A DNA stretch of 64,000 nucleotides from Echinicola vietnamensis DSM 17526 (GCF_000325705.1 NC_019904.1:4881501-4945500), one strand, 5' to 3'; positions 38,233 through 46,655 are shown, counted from the first letter of the stretch. The notes: generated from the sequence alone by a model not told the origin. Numbers and translations: made by a program.

Positions 38233-38448
38233 TCAGTTTTCCAGGTTCCACACCCACTGGTCTGCGGCCATCACCCAGTCCCGTAACGGGCTTCCCGACT
38301 CACTTTTCCAGTCCAGTCCCTGATAGTAAAAATAGAATACTTCCGCTTCAGAATCCGGAATGTTCATAAACCGGAAATAGGCCTTCACTTCTTCGATGGT
38401 AGGTGGAATACGGTCAGTAAAATTCGGATGTTCACTTTGGTCTTTCAT
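38233..38448 (-). CDS. Small hypothetical ICE protein
   Basis: 71 residues from the ATG at 38448 (a longer reading from 38487 adds 13 residues that look like non-coding leader). The sequence contains PPTIEEVKAYFRFMNIPDSE and ends with WVMAADQWVWNLEN, rich in aromatic residues. The opening resembles small proteins of Bacteroidota mobile elements that begin 'PPT.EEV..YF'. Function unknown. It is in the same direction as mobA. Confidence 0.6.
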   Translation of the reverse strand: MKDQSEHPNFTDRIPPTIEEVKAYFRFMNIPDSEAEVFYFYYQGLDWKSESGSPLRDWVMAADQWVWNLEN

Positions 38449-38594
38449 GATCGTTCTTCGTTTTGTTAAAGTCCAAAGGTGGATCATAAAAGGCTGGAAT
38501 GGTCACACTGAAAACCGAAGGGGGAGCTGAAAAACAAAAGGAACACCGCTTTCCCAAATTAGGCAGCACTTAAAGCAAGAATAAAAAAAAGGCC

Positions 38595-39399
38595 TTACAG
38601 CCCTCCTTCATCCGCGAATGAATAATATCCTTCGGTTGTGATGATAATATGATCCAATACCGGCAATTCCAATAATTTCCCGGCTTTCACCATTTTTTCC
38701 GTTAGTCTTTTATCCTGTTCACTGGGTTTTAAGGTACCGGATGGATGGTTATGAACCTTATGTAAAGCTTTACATAATTCGCATTATGCAAAGTATAATA
38801 TTATGTAAAGCGAAATTTATAAATATCTGATTATGAAAAAGTTGACAACAATAAACTTTACATAAAAACACACCGTGTTCGAATTTAAACTATGGTTGTC
38901 CCATTTACTTATTACTGCAAATAGCCCTAAAGGGCATTTAGCAGGCTTTCTTGAATCCTCTTTTGGTTATTATGAATATAATTCCAAAATTATGTGCAGT
39001 TTATTATGTAAACTAAATTCATATTTAGTAGCTTATTATCAATATTTTAAACTCATTACTTTACATAACCATTTCCTTTTCATAATGCGAAATTATCATA
39101 GCCGTAGCAGATGCTTTCATGGCTGCCCCAAAGATCACTTTCAGGTCTACTACAGTCCCTGCAGTTCCTCCGGATGAGGCGTTGATAATTCCAAGGACAC
39201 GGTTAGCCCTATTTAGGAGAATAACCTTAAATTCTTCAATAAACTCTATTTTCGACTCATCCCAGTTGGCCCTTAAAATCCTATTGGCAGTCAAGGAGGA
39301 CGTGATTTGGGGCTTTTGGGAAACCTTTGAATTGGCCTTGTAACTTAGTACAATTTCTGCTACTTGGCTGGATACGATGTCTTTGTTGTTGCTGTCCAT
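38595..39399 (-). pseudogene. radC: radC (JAB-domain protein) split by an insertion
   Basis: The N-terminal part (39085-39399, 105 codons) starts MDSNNKDIVSSQVAEIVLSY and carries FKVILLNRANRVLGI and SSGGTAGTVVDLKVIFGAA up to MIISH. The C-terminal part (38595-38753) resumes at HNHPSGTLKPSEQDKRLTE and runs to YYSFADEGGL and a stop. The interruption falls between the conserved His and Asn-His of the SHNHPSG metal-binding motif, so the JAMM centre is destroyed. Upstream, the frame ends after 7 insert-coded residues. RadC-like proteins are frequent on Bacteroidota ICEs; their role is not settled. Confidence 0.88.
38754..39084. mobile_element. 331-bp repeat-rich insert in radC (MITE- or cassette-like)
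   Basis: Five copies of the 10-bp word TTATGTAAAG or its complement CTTTACATAA are present (38758-38767, 38768-38777, 38801-38810, 38856-38865 and, at the other end, 39059-39068) plus a near copy TTATGTAAAC at 39004-39013 and ATTATGCAAAG at 38783-38793. The outermost copies face each other as terminal inverted repeats. Two copies at the left form a 26-bp imperfect palindrome with TCGC in the middle (38768-38793), as a tyrosine-recombinase core site would. The rest is AT-rich; one + strand open frame starting at 38875 has no recognisable features. CAT at both junctions may be a 3-bp target duplication. Confidence 0.6.
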
Positions 39400-40251
39400 A
39401 ACATTTCGTTTTTGATGGTTAGAAATTAATTATGGACACCGCCCCGCTTGAGGGCAACCAAAGCCAAGTGGCAACGGAATAAATGAGGGGGCATGCGGGA
39501 ATGGCATGTGTTTATGCCGGACACTCTTGGCTGCCCCGGCAGCCCGAAAGCGAACTTTGTGCAGTGATTAATGGATAAAGAATAATAAATCCAATTAGAG
39601 CAGTTAGGATTTCGTCAAAATTATCAATCTGATAACTTTCAAAATGGCTAAAAATGGCAGTACCCAATTTTATCATTTCTTTCTTCTATGTTACTCAGGA
39701 TATTATTTCTTAAAACCATTAATATAAATCCATAAAAAGACCTGAATAGGATAATTAGTGATGGAAATCACTCCAAAAGAAATTATACAGACTATATGCA
39801 TTTAACTGTAATCACAAACCAAGAACAAATGTTCAAATTACCGACCCTACCTCCCAAATCACTCCTCTTGGATGCCACCTTATAACGGGAAAGAATAAAG
39901 GTGCGGGGTGCTGACGTCAAAAAGCATTCTCTTGCCCTAGACCGTATTCCTTCCCTTTATACTTTTGCAGCAAGGTGTGGTGGATATCGGTAATTAGAAA
40001 ACAAAGCCGATAATTGAAACAAACAATTTCTCAAACCAGAGTAAAGCGCATAGAAACATCAATTCATAGGCTAATTCAACGACAAAAGATTCTTGCAGTC
40101 TAGCTTAGTACCTGTCAATTTTAAAACTTTCAATTATCCATTGATCCTGATAATAGTCCAATTATGAACTAAATGGTAATATATCACCAACCTAGAAACG
40201 TACTGTTACTAAGGCCGTAAATTATTTATGATTGATGGTTTTTTAAAATGC
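39400..40251. other. 852-bp spacer without a supported gene
   Basis: The first about 150 bp are the leader of radC, containing GTGTTTATGCCG as in the DUF932 leader. From 39,560 on it is AT-rich with many stops in all frames. A TACTTTTG at 39960-39967 looks like a -7 element, but no gene follows it. This is where the conjugation genes stop and the metal island begins, so an element boundary could be here; no repeat of the ssrA tail was seen. Confidence 0.4.
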
Positions 40252-40470
40252 CTAGTAAAAGTCAATATCCGACACTCCGCGTGCTGCACGGGTAATATTA
40301 ATGGCCACCTATGGACTGGCGGTAATAATGGCCAGAAATGCGGCTCCTGCCGAAGCGGTAAGCCCCCATTGTTTACGCAGTAGCATTAAAGGGGTCAGCA
40401 GCTGATCTGCTCCCCAGTGAGCCGCCCATGCAGCTAATATTAGTACGCCTGCCCATAACCATCCATTCAT
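40252..40470 (-). pseudogene. Remnant of a Na+/Ca2+ exchanger-type membrane protein
   Basis: A 73-codon stretch starting MNGWLWAGVLILAAWAAHWG and reading QWGLTASAGAAFLAIITASP, then TAG (40309-40311), then VAINITRAARGVSDI before another stop. This matches the first repeat of the sodium/calcium exchanger family, where the conserved motif is G..LA..TA.PE; the Glu after the Pro is replaced by the stop codon. The remaining about 250 residues of the family are absent. It lies just downstream of the cation-transporter gene in the same direction. Confidence 0.6.
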
Positions 40471-40488
40471 ATATTTAGAGTTTAAGTT

Positions 40489-41280
40489 TCACTTTGCTAA
40501 CCTTAAAATCCTAATTGCACCACGCATCACAAAGGCAAAAACGATCCCGCCTACAATCAAATCAGGCCATTTGCTTTCCAGCCAATAAACCAATACCCCG
40601 GCCAGTATCACCCCTGCGTTAACGATGATGTCATTAGAGGTAAAGATCGCACTGGCCTGCATGTGGGCCTCTTTACTTTTTGCCTTGTTGATCAGCCATA
40701 GTGAAATGAGGTTGCCCGCTAAAGCAAGCAGGGATACAATAATCATCCACTGGAACAGAGGCGTTTCGCTTTGAGTAAAAAACCTACGTAGTACTTCCGA
40801 AAACCCAAGCAGGGCCAGGGCCATCTGAAAGTAACCACTGATCTTGGCAACTTTTTTCTTGCGGGAAATAGCTGCTCCCACCGCAAAGAGACTCAGACCA
40901 TAGACAATGGAATCAGCCAGCATATCCAGCGAGTCGGCTATCAAGCCCATGGACCTGGATATCCATCCGGTGGTCATTTCGGCTACAAAAAATCCAAAGT
41001 TGATACCCAGCACCCACCATAATATTTTGCGTTGATGTGAATCATCCACCTCTATAGGCAATTCTGCGTTGGTGGTGCCCTCCAATTGACCATTGAGATT
41101 GAGCTCATTGATCGCTTTATGTATAGGCTGTACCTCATCCTGATGGAATACTTCCAGCCTGCGTGCCGGAATGTCAAACTCCAGGTGTTTTACCTGACTG
41201 AGAGGTTCCAGTTTCATGCGGACCATTTGCTCCTCTGAGGGGCAGTCCATTTTGGCTATTTTGAATATGCTTTTATTCAT
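40489..41280 (-). CDS. Cation-diffusion-facilitator transporter with HMA-like N-terminus
   Basis: A 263-residue inner-membrane protein. Residues 1-75 have the fold pattern of a heavy-metal-associated domain but with MDCPSEEQ in place of the CxxC motif. Then follow about six membrane helices (85-260) with CDF metal-site residues in ADSLDMLADS (about 117-126) and FTSNDIIVNAGV (about 210-222). It should export a divalent metal such as Zn2+, Co2+ or Cd2+ against protons. Its start overlaps the stop of the Fur-type regulator gene, so the two form a unit. Confidence 0.88.
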   Translation of the reverse strand: MNKSIFKIAKMDCPSEEQMVRMKLEPLSQVKHLEFDIPARRLEVFHQDEVQPIHKAINELNLNGQLEGTTNAELPIEVDDSHQRKILWWVLGINFGFFVAEMTTGWISRSMGLIADSLDMLADSIVYGLSLFAVGAAISRKKKVAKISGYFQMALALLGFSEVLRRFFTQSETPLFQWMIIVSLLALAGNLISLWLINKAKSKEAHMQASAIFTSNDIIVNAGVILAGVLVYWLESKWPDLIVGGIVFAFVMRGAIRILRLAK

Positions 41281-41639
41281 TTGGTTAGTTTTTTTCTACA
41301 TTTCTCACAGATGCCCTGGAGCACCCTATTGACCTCCTTTACATTATGATTCCCATCTATTGAAAGTAGCTCATTCGGTACAGAATCAGGCAAACAAAAG
41401 GTTCTACTACATACTTCACAGTGAAAGTGGAAATGCCATTTTTCTTCAAATAAATCTATTGTCCGATAGAAAGTCATTTTATTTACCGGCTTTTCCTGCC
41501 GGGCAGTAATATCCAAAGCTTTTTGAAGTTCTTTCATGCTACAAGCCTTTTGCTTCTCAAGAATATATTCAATCACTTTGGTACGAGTATCTGTTAAAAG
41601 AATTCCATGATCCTGAAGTATATCTTCTGCTATGCTCAT
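41277..41639 (-). CDS. Fur-family metal-dependent regulator (1)
   Basis: A 120-residue protein with the Fur layout: winged helix (about 1-75, with KMTFYRTIDLFEEKW as recognition region) and a C-terminal dimer domain with His-rich HFHCEVCSRTFCLP and CEKCRK, the two CxxC structural zinc motifs. It lies upstream of and overlaps the CDF gene by 4 bp, so it probably controls it in response to the exported metal. The target metal cannot be assigned. Confidence 0.92.
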   Translation of the reverse strand: MSIAEDILQDHGILLTDTRTKVIEYILEKQKACSMKELQKALDITARQEKPVNKMTFYRTIDLFEEKWHFHFHCEVCSRTFCLPDSVPNELLSIDGNHNVKEVNRVLQGICEKCRKKLTK

Positions 41640-41668
41640 ATTTTAACCAATGTTTATATTCTATCATT

Positions 41669-44173
41669 TTAAGTATTTTTATACGCCAACAATCGTAAAG
41701 CATTGAACACTACGATTAACGTAGAACCCTCGTGGATCAACACTGCAATACCGATATTGGCAAATCCGAAAATTGTGGCGGGTATCAACAAGGCCACTAT
41801 ACCCAAACTCATCCACAGGTTTTGCTTGATAATGCCTTTGGCCTTTCTACTTAAACCGATTGCAAAAGGTAAGGTTTCCAGCTTATCGGCCATCAGAGCA
41901 ATGTCAGCTGTTTCCAGAGCCACATCACTTCCTGCCGCTCCCATGGCTATGCCCACCGTACTATTGGCCATGGCCGGAGCATCATTTACGCCATCGCCTA
42001 CCATGGCTACTTTGTCTTCTTTTTGTCTAAGCTCTTTAATGGCTTCTACTTTTTCTTCTGGCAGCAAACTGCCCCAGGCATCTGTAAGGCCTATTTCTTT
42101 GGCTACCGCATCGGCTACTTTCTGATTGTCACCGGTGAGCATGATCATGCGTTTGACACCAATCTTTTTCAATTGCGCTAAGGTATTTTTCGCTTCTTCT
42201 CTTGGCGTATCCATCAAGGCGATGATGCCGATGTAGCTGTCATTTTGCCGGATGAGCATGGTGGTATTACCATCAGACTCTAAGGACTTTACTTTTTCTT
42301 CAATTTCCTTTGATGGCTTCTTATCATCCAGCGACTCAAACAGATCCAGGTTGCCAATGTAGACTTTGTCACTTCCCAGTGTTGCTTTGATCCCTTTCCC
42401 AAGCACTGCCTCCAGATCTTTCGCCTCTGGTATATCAGCACCCTTCAGTCGCTCTTTCCCGTCACGCACTACGGCCTTTGCCAGTGGGTGATCACTGAGG
42501 TTTTCTACGGCAATGGCGGTTTTCAACAGTTCTTCTTCACCTACTTCACCCAGGGCAATTACTTCGGTAAGGTTTGGCTTTCCTTCGGTTAGCGTACCGG
42601 TTTTGTCAAAAGCCAGGGCCGTGAGCACACCCAGGTCTTCCAGTGGCCGGCCACCTTTAATGAGCACACCGCTTTTGGCCGCCCTGGCCACTCCACTAAG
42701 CACGGCACTAGGGGTGGAAATGGCCAAAGCGCATGGACTGGCTGCCACCAGCACGGCCATAGATCGGTAAAAGCTTTCGCTAAAAGTTTCATCAATGACC
42801 AGAAAAGCAAAATTGAGCAGCACCACTAGGGCCAGCACCGAAGGCACAAAATATTTCTCAAACTTATCGGTAAACCGCTGGGTGGGCGACTTTTGGGTTT
42901 GTGCTTCATTGACCAGCTTCACCAGCCGTGACAAAGTAGAATCTTTAGCCTCCTTGATCACCTTTATTTCCAGCGTGTTATTGCCATTGATGGTACCGGA
43001 AAACACCCGGTTTTCATCCTTTATTTCGCTTTCCTGTGACCAGTCTTTATCGGGATCATCCACAGGTTCTTTATCCACTGGTACACTTTCCCCGGTAATA
43101 GGTGCTTGATTTACGCTACTCCGACCATCTACTACCACACCATCAGCAGAAATTTTACTGTTGGGCTTTACCACGATGATGTCGCCTATGCTTAGTTCTT
43201 CTATACCTACTTCTTCTGTTTTCCCATTTCTCTTAAGCAAGGCCGTTTTGGGTGCCAGTTCTGCCAGGGCGGCAATAGATTTTCGGGCCTTGTTCATGGC
43301 ATAATGCTCCAGGGCATGGCCCATGCTGAACAAGAACAGCAGTAAAGCACCCTCCGCCCATTCCCCCAAAATAGCCGCACCTATGGCTGCCACCAACATA
43401 AGGAAATCTATTTCAAAGCCTCCTTTGGCGACTGTTTGAATGGCTTCTTTAGCAGTGAAATAGCCGCCAAAGAAATATGCTGCGATATACAATATTAAGC
43501 TTACCAAGGAAGGCACAGCCTCGATGTAGGAAAGCCCAAAACCAATACCGAGCAATGACCCGCAGATGATAGAAAAAATTAGCTCGGTATTTTTGCCGAA
43601 AATGCCTCCGTGTGAGTGGTCGTGATCTTCCCCTTTCTCATGATCATGTTCTCTTTCCTGAGTTTCCTTTGATTCAGATTTGCTGGACTGCTGTAAAAAT
43701 CGCTCTGCACTTACCCGTGTATCGGGGATGTCCAACCCTTCTTTTCGCAATACTTTTAATATCTCGGCTTCATCTATTTTTGAGGTATCAAATTCTAGTC
43801 TCACCATGCCGGAACCTGAAACAGAAGCTTCCAGAACACCCCCTTTGTTCCGAAGATTTCTCTCAACGTTACGGGCATGCCGAGTGTGCCGTATCCCTTC
43901 TACTTCTATGAGTTTATGACCAAATTTCTCGGTAATTTCAGCTCCGGTTTGCCCCGCTAATTTTTGGATTCGGTCAATGGATATCACCTCAGGGTCATAA
44001 TGAAAGCATAGCTGTGGCACACCATTGTCGGTTTCATCAGCCACATGCACTTTTTCTAGGCCTTGGGTATCCTGAAGGCGGCTGATGAGTTTATCTACAC
44101 ATTGATCTTTTTCATCCGGTACTTCCGGCAGCATCACCGATATTTGTATTTGTAGTTTTTTCATTTTACTCAT
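41669..44173 (-). CDS. Heavy-metal P-type ATPase, P1B-4 type (SPC motif)
   Basis: An 834-residue efflux pump. Two HMA-like folds without CxxC (about 1-160) are followed by a His/Asp-rich stretch (EHDHEKGEDHDHSHGG, about 174-190), membrane helices, the metal-site motif AASPCALAIS (SPC, about residue 479), the phosphorylation site DKTGTLTEG (about 523), SDHPLAKA, GDGVNDAPA and a last-helix HEGST (about 814). SPC plus HEGx(T) marks the P1B-4 class, which moves Co2+, Zn2+, Cd2+ or Fe2+. It is followed by the Fur-type regulator and CDF genes, so all three may act together. Confidence 0.93.
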   Translation of the reverse strand: MSKMKKLQIQISVMLPEVPDEKDQCVDKLISRLQDTQGLEKVHVADETDNGVPQLCFHYDPEVISIDRIQKLAGQTGAEITEKFGHKLIEVEGIRHTRHARNVERNLRNKGGVLEASVSGSGMVRLEFDTSKIDEAEILKVLRKEGLDIPDTRVSAERFLQQSSKSESKETQEREHDHEKGEDHDHSHGGIFGKNTELIFSIICGSLLGIGFGLSYIEAVPSLVSLILYIAAYFFGGYFTAKEAIQTVAKGGFEIDFLMLVAAIGAAILGEWAEGALLLFLFSMGHALEHYAMNKARKSIAALAELAPKTALLKRNGKTEEVGIEELSIGDIIVVKPNSKISADGVVVDGRSSVNQAPITGESVPVDKEPVDDPDKDWSQESEIKDENRVFSGTINGNNTLEIKVIKEAKDSTLSRLVKLVNEAQTQKSPTQRFTDKFEKYFVPSVLALVVLLNFAFLVIDETFSESFYRSMAVLVAASPCALAISTPSAVLSGVARAAKSGVLIKGGRPLEDLGVLTALAFDKTGTLTEGKPNLTEVIALGEVGEEELLKTAIAVENLSDHPLAKAVVRDGKERLKGADIPEAKDLEAVLGKGIKATLGSDKVYIGNLDLFESLDDKKPSKEIEEKVKSLESDGNTTMLIRQNDSYIGIIALMDTPREEAKNTLAQLKKIGVKRMIMLTGDNQKVADAVAKEIGLTDAWGSLLPEEKVEAIKELRQKEDKVAMVGDGVNDAPAMANSTVGIAMGAAGSDVALETADIALMADKLETLPFAIGLSRKAKGIIKQNLWMSLGIVALLIPATIFGFANIGIAVLIHEGSTLIVVFNALRLLAYKNT

Positions 44174-44216
44174 TTATTCATTAACAACAACTGTTCTCTC
44201 ATGATAAGCGTTTTGT

Positions 44217-45041
44217 TTAAGCCTTTTCAAATGCTTCCTTTCCTTCTTTTAAGGCATACCAAGCTATTCCAAGACTACCAATAGCAACTACATAAGGAAT
44301 TTGCCATATAGCATAAATGAGACTGGACGCCAGAAGTATAAAAGAAAGATAAAAGCAGGTCTTAGTGCATTGTGCATCAGAAATAATTGGTTTGCTCTCC
44401 AACTCCCTACCCACTTTTATTTTTGCTCTAAAAAGAAAATACATGGTAGCGATAGAAAGCGCTGAAATGATAACACCGGCAGAGGTAGTCTGGGGTTCGG
44501 ACTGGCTAACAATTGAAAATATGGCACCTGTAATGAGCCCTGCCACCAATAGATACAGAGCCGTACCGGTTATTCTCAAGGCTGTTATCTCAAAATTATC
44601 ACGTTGCTTTATTTCATGATACTGCATTCTCCAAACCATGTGGGCAACTCCTACTCCAGAGAGTACTTCTGCAAAACTATCTACTCCAAACCCAAATAAG
44701 GCCAGTGTTTCATCTGTTGCGCCAAAGAAGGTAGAGACAAGGCCTTCAATAGTATTGTATCCAATGGTTATCAGGCTGAGGATGAAAGCAGTTCTAAGTC
44801 CTTTTTGAAGATTAATATGCCCTTCTAATGTCCGTTGAACGGATGGACAAGGCACTGAACCATGAGAACAGAAAACACAGCAATCACCTGAATTTGGCTG
44901 TAAAATGTTATCACATCGCTCACAATCAAACGAAATCAAGCAACTATCTTGGGGCATTTCTACCTGACGTTGGTGATGACAGTGTGGGCAAACCAATAGA
45001 GATTGATAATGAATTTGCTGGCTCATAATATTAGCTTTCAA
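44217..45041 (-). CDS. Cation transporter with Cys-rich N-terminal domain
   Basis: A 274-residue protein. The N-terminus holds a zinc-ribbon-like part (CPHCHHQ then CERCDN, about 18-43) and the sequence GDCCVFCSHGSVPCPSVQ (about 52-69), a motif I know as a stand-alone small protein in Bacteroidota metal islands. The rest (about 80-270) is a six-helix cation-efflux-like transporter, with DxxxD-type residues in FGVDSFAEVLSG. The transporter half and the metal-binding half appear to be fused. It overlaps the Fur-type gene by 11 bp. Confidence 0.8.
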   Translation of the reverse strand: MKANIMSQQIHYQSLLVCPHCHHQRQVEMPQDSCLISFDCERCDNILQPNSGDCCVFCSHGSVPCPSVQRTLEGHINLQKGLRTAFILSLITIGYNTIEGLVSTFFGATDETLALFGFGVDSFAEVLSGVGVAHMVWRMQYHEIKQRDNFEITALRITGTALYLLVAGLITGAIFSIVSQSEPQTTSAGVIISALSIATMYFLFRAKIKVGRELESKPIISDAQCTKTCFYLSFILLASSLIYAIWQIPYVVAIGSLGIAWYALKEGKEAFEKA

Positions 45042-45459
45042 TTTTACATTGGGGACAAATGCCCTTTACAACCAAATTGGCTTCTTCGGCCTCATGATTA
45101 GGCGGAAGGACAATTTCAGGAATTTTGTAACTGGTAAGGCATTTAGTTTTCTCACAAATTCTGCAATGAAAATGCAGATGCAAATCTCTTTCTATGTCAC
45201 ATTTACAGCCATCCTCGCACAATGCATACTTGGGCACACTGGTGCCATCGTCTATACTGTGTACCATGCCATTTTCTTCAAACACCTTTAAAGTCCTGTA
45301 GATGGTCGTTCTGTCAGACTTTACGAAGGCTTTGTACAAGTCGGTGAGGCTAACGGCTGCCTCCCGATCCAGCAAATACTCCAGCACCAACAACCGCATG
45401 GCGGTTGGTTTTATCTTATGGCATACAAGAGTTTCTTCTAATTCTTTTATTGCGCTCAT
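45031..45459 (-). CDS. Fur-family metal-dependent regulator (2)
   Basis: A 142-residue Fur/Zur-like protein: helix-turn-helix (about 25-70, DLYKAFVKSDRTTIYRTLKV), His-rich LHLHFHCRICEKTKCL (about 91-106) and a second CPQC near the end. It is the first gene of a unit with the Cys-rich cation transporter (11 bp overlap). Together with the regulator at 41277 it gives two Fur-type regulators 4 kb apart, each next to its own transporter. Confidence 0.92.
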   Translation of the reverse strand: MSAIKELEETLVCHKIKPTAMRLLVLEYLLDREAAVSLTDLYKAFVKSDRTTIYRTLKVFEENGMVHSIDDGTSVPKYALCEDGCKCDIERDLHLHFHCRICEKTKCLTSYKIPEIVLPPNHEAEEANLVVKGICPQCKIES

Positions 45460-45531
45460 AATGTATTTTTCTAAGTATTACTTGTGTAAACTGCACTTTT
45501 AAGACCTCACTAATTCCCGGAATGAAGGGAT

Positions 45532-45939
45532 TTAAACCCATCTCTTTTTAGAAAAACCTCCCGTAGCACTTAGCAAACATGCGATGGATTCTCCACCATT
45601 AAAATGCTTGAGCGTAGCATTCATCACTACCTGAAATTTCCGTTCATCTGTTATAATTTTAATCGCTCAGTTAAACGTTATAGGAGAATGAGGCTGGCTT
45701 ATCTGTTCACTTAAAAAACCGTTACCAACATCCAGACTTTTCAGGTTAAGCAGACCTGAAATTTCTTTTGTGTCATAGTCCAGTTGAATCAACAGTTGAT
45801 GACTTTCTACAATAACCTGCTCCTCATCTTCTTCAGCAACCATTACAATATGCCCTTCAGTAGTCCTGTAAAGTGTTTGACCTTTAATGATAGAGGCATT
45901 AAAGACAATTAGCAGAAGTATGAACAACTTGATTTTCAC
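45532..45939 (-). pseudogene. Small secreted protein with an in-frame stop codon
   Basis: Codons 1-90 (45667-45939) encode a signal peptide (LFILLLIVFNASIIKGQ) and an Asp/Glu-rich domain. A TGA at 45667-45669 follows, and the same frame then continues another 44 codons (AIKIITDERKFQVVMNATLK, then GGESIACLLSATGGFSKKRW) to a TAA at 45532-45534. The reading after the stop is protein-like. Either a nonsense mutation or a short product of 90 residues. I do not recognise the family. Confidence 0.55.
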
Positions 45940-45941
45940 TA

Positions 45942-46178
45942 TTAACGACCATTTAAATTTTCTTCGATATAATCGAGTTCTTCAGGTATATCAAGCTCTC
46001 GTGTGCCATTGCCGGTGCGTACAAAAAAATGCGAACGGTCGCTATCATGAAGATAGACCGGGGAACCGGCTTCAACACATTGCCACCACAGTTTTGATTT
46101 GTTGTTTATGTACAAATCTGATAGACAAAGTCCTCCTCTTTTTCGGGCCAGATATTGTATTTCTATTGGAGACTCCAT
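45942..46178 (-). CDS. Small hypothetical protein, possibly a mosaic remnant
   Basis: A 78-residue frame directly upstream of the small secreted protein (2 bp). The first half (ARKRGGLCLSDLYINNKSKL, then WWQC) looks like the zinc-finger-like 'GG.CLS..Y.N..TKL.WQC' block seen in larger putative nuclease proteins; the second half (SHFFVRTGNGTRELDIPEEL) looks like a different C-terminal domain. It may be two fragments joined by a deletion. Whether it is translated is unclear. Confidence 0.4.
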   Translation of the reverse strand: MESPIEIQYLARKRGGLCLSDLYINNKSKLWWQCVEAGSPVYLHDSDRSHFFVRTGNGTRELDIPEELDYIEENLNGR

Positions 46179-46185
46179 AATACAA

Positions 46186-46554
46186 TTACTTCATATCAAA
46201 TCTTTTAATTGATTTTCCAGTCTTGATCCGGTAAGCATCGTCTACTTCTGATACATAAATAATCCCATCGCCCGGTTCTGGCGTTTGAGCCTTATCACAG
46301 ATCAGTTGCACTGCTATATCCATTTCTTCATTCTGACAGACCAGCTCCAGTTTCACAACCGGGCTGTCCGTAAAATGAAAGTCTAATGAAGGCGATGCAT
46401 CTTCTTGTCTGTGCGCTCCAGTTCCTTCTCCTTTAGAAAGTGTCACACTCTCAAATCCTGCATCCCGCAGGGACTTTACCACTACCTGTACTTTTTTCGG
46501 TTTTATAAATGCTTTTATTTCTTTCATGTGTATAAGTTTAATTCCAATGGCCAC
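46186..46554 (-). CDS. P-II-like protein of the czc cluster
   Basis: About 113 residues from the internal ATG at 46527 (the first 9 residues of the longer frame look like leader). It has the P-II/GlnB fold pattern: MKEIKAFIKPKKVQVVVKSL at the start, a T-loop-like stretch (about 40-60) and GDGIIYVSEVDDAYRIKTG near the end, as in GlnB. Distinct P-II-like proteins are found beside CzcCBA-type efflux genes in Bacteroidota and likely bind metal or an adenylate rather than regulate nitrogen. It lies downstream of czcB in the same direction. Confidence 0.82.
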   Translation of the reverse strand: MAIGIKLIHMKEIKAFIKPKKVQVVVKSLRDAGFESVTLSKGEGTGAHRQEDASPSLDFHFTDSPVVKLELVCQNEEMDIAVQLICDKAQTPEPGDGIIYVSEVDDAYRIKTGKSIKRFDMK

Positions 46555-46655
46555 ATGTAATTCGCAATAAACTTATTCATCCCAAGGTTGATATAATTAG
46601 GATCTCTAAGCTTATGTTCATTTCATGCCTTTGTTGTTTTAATTTCAGTTTGTAA

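Noticed and set aside
38875..39177. 100-codon open frame starting inside the radC insert
   Set aside because: It begins with GTG in the insert but runs into reverse-strand radC sequence; no protein family is seen.
39820..39900. Peptide-like stretch 'QEQMFKLPTLPP' that recalls the start of Fic-family proteins
   Set aside because: Only about 12 residues fit and stops follow in the frame, so similarity may be chance.
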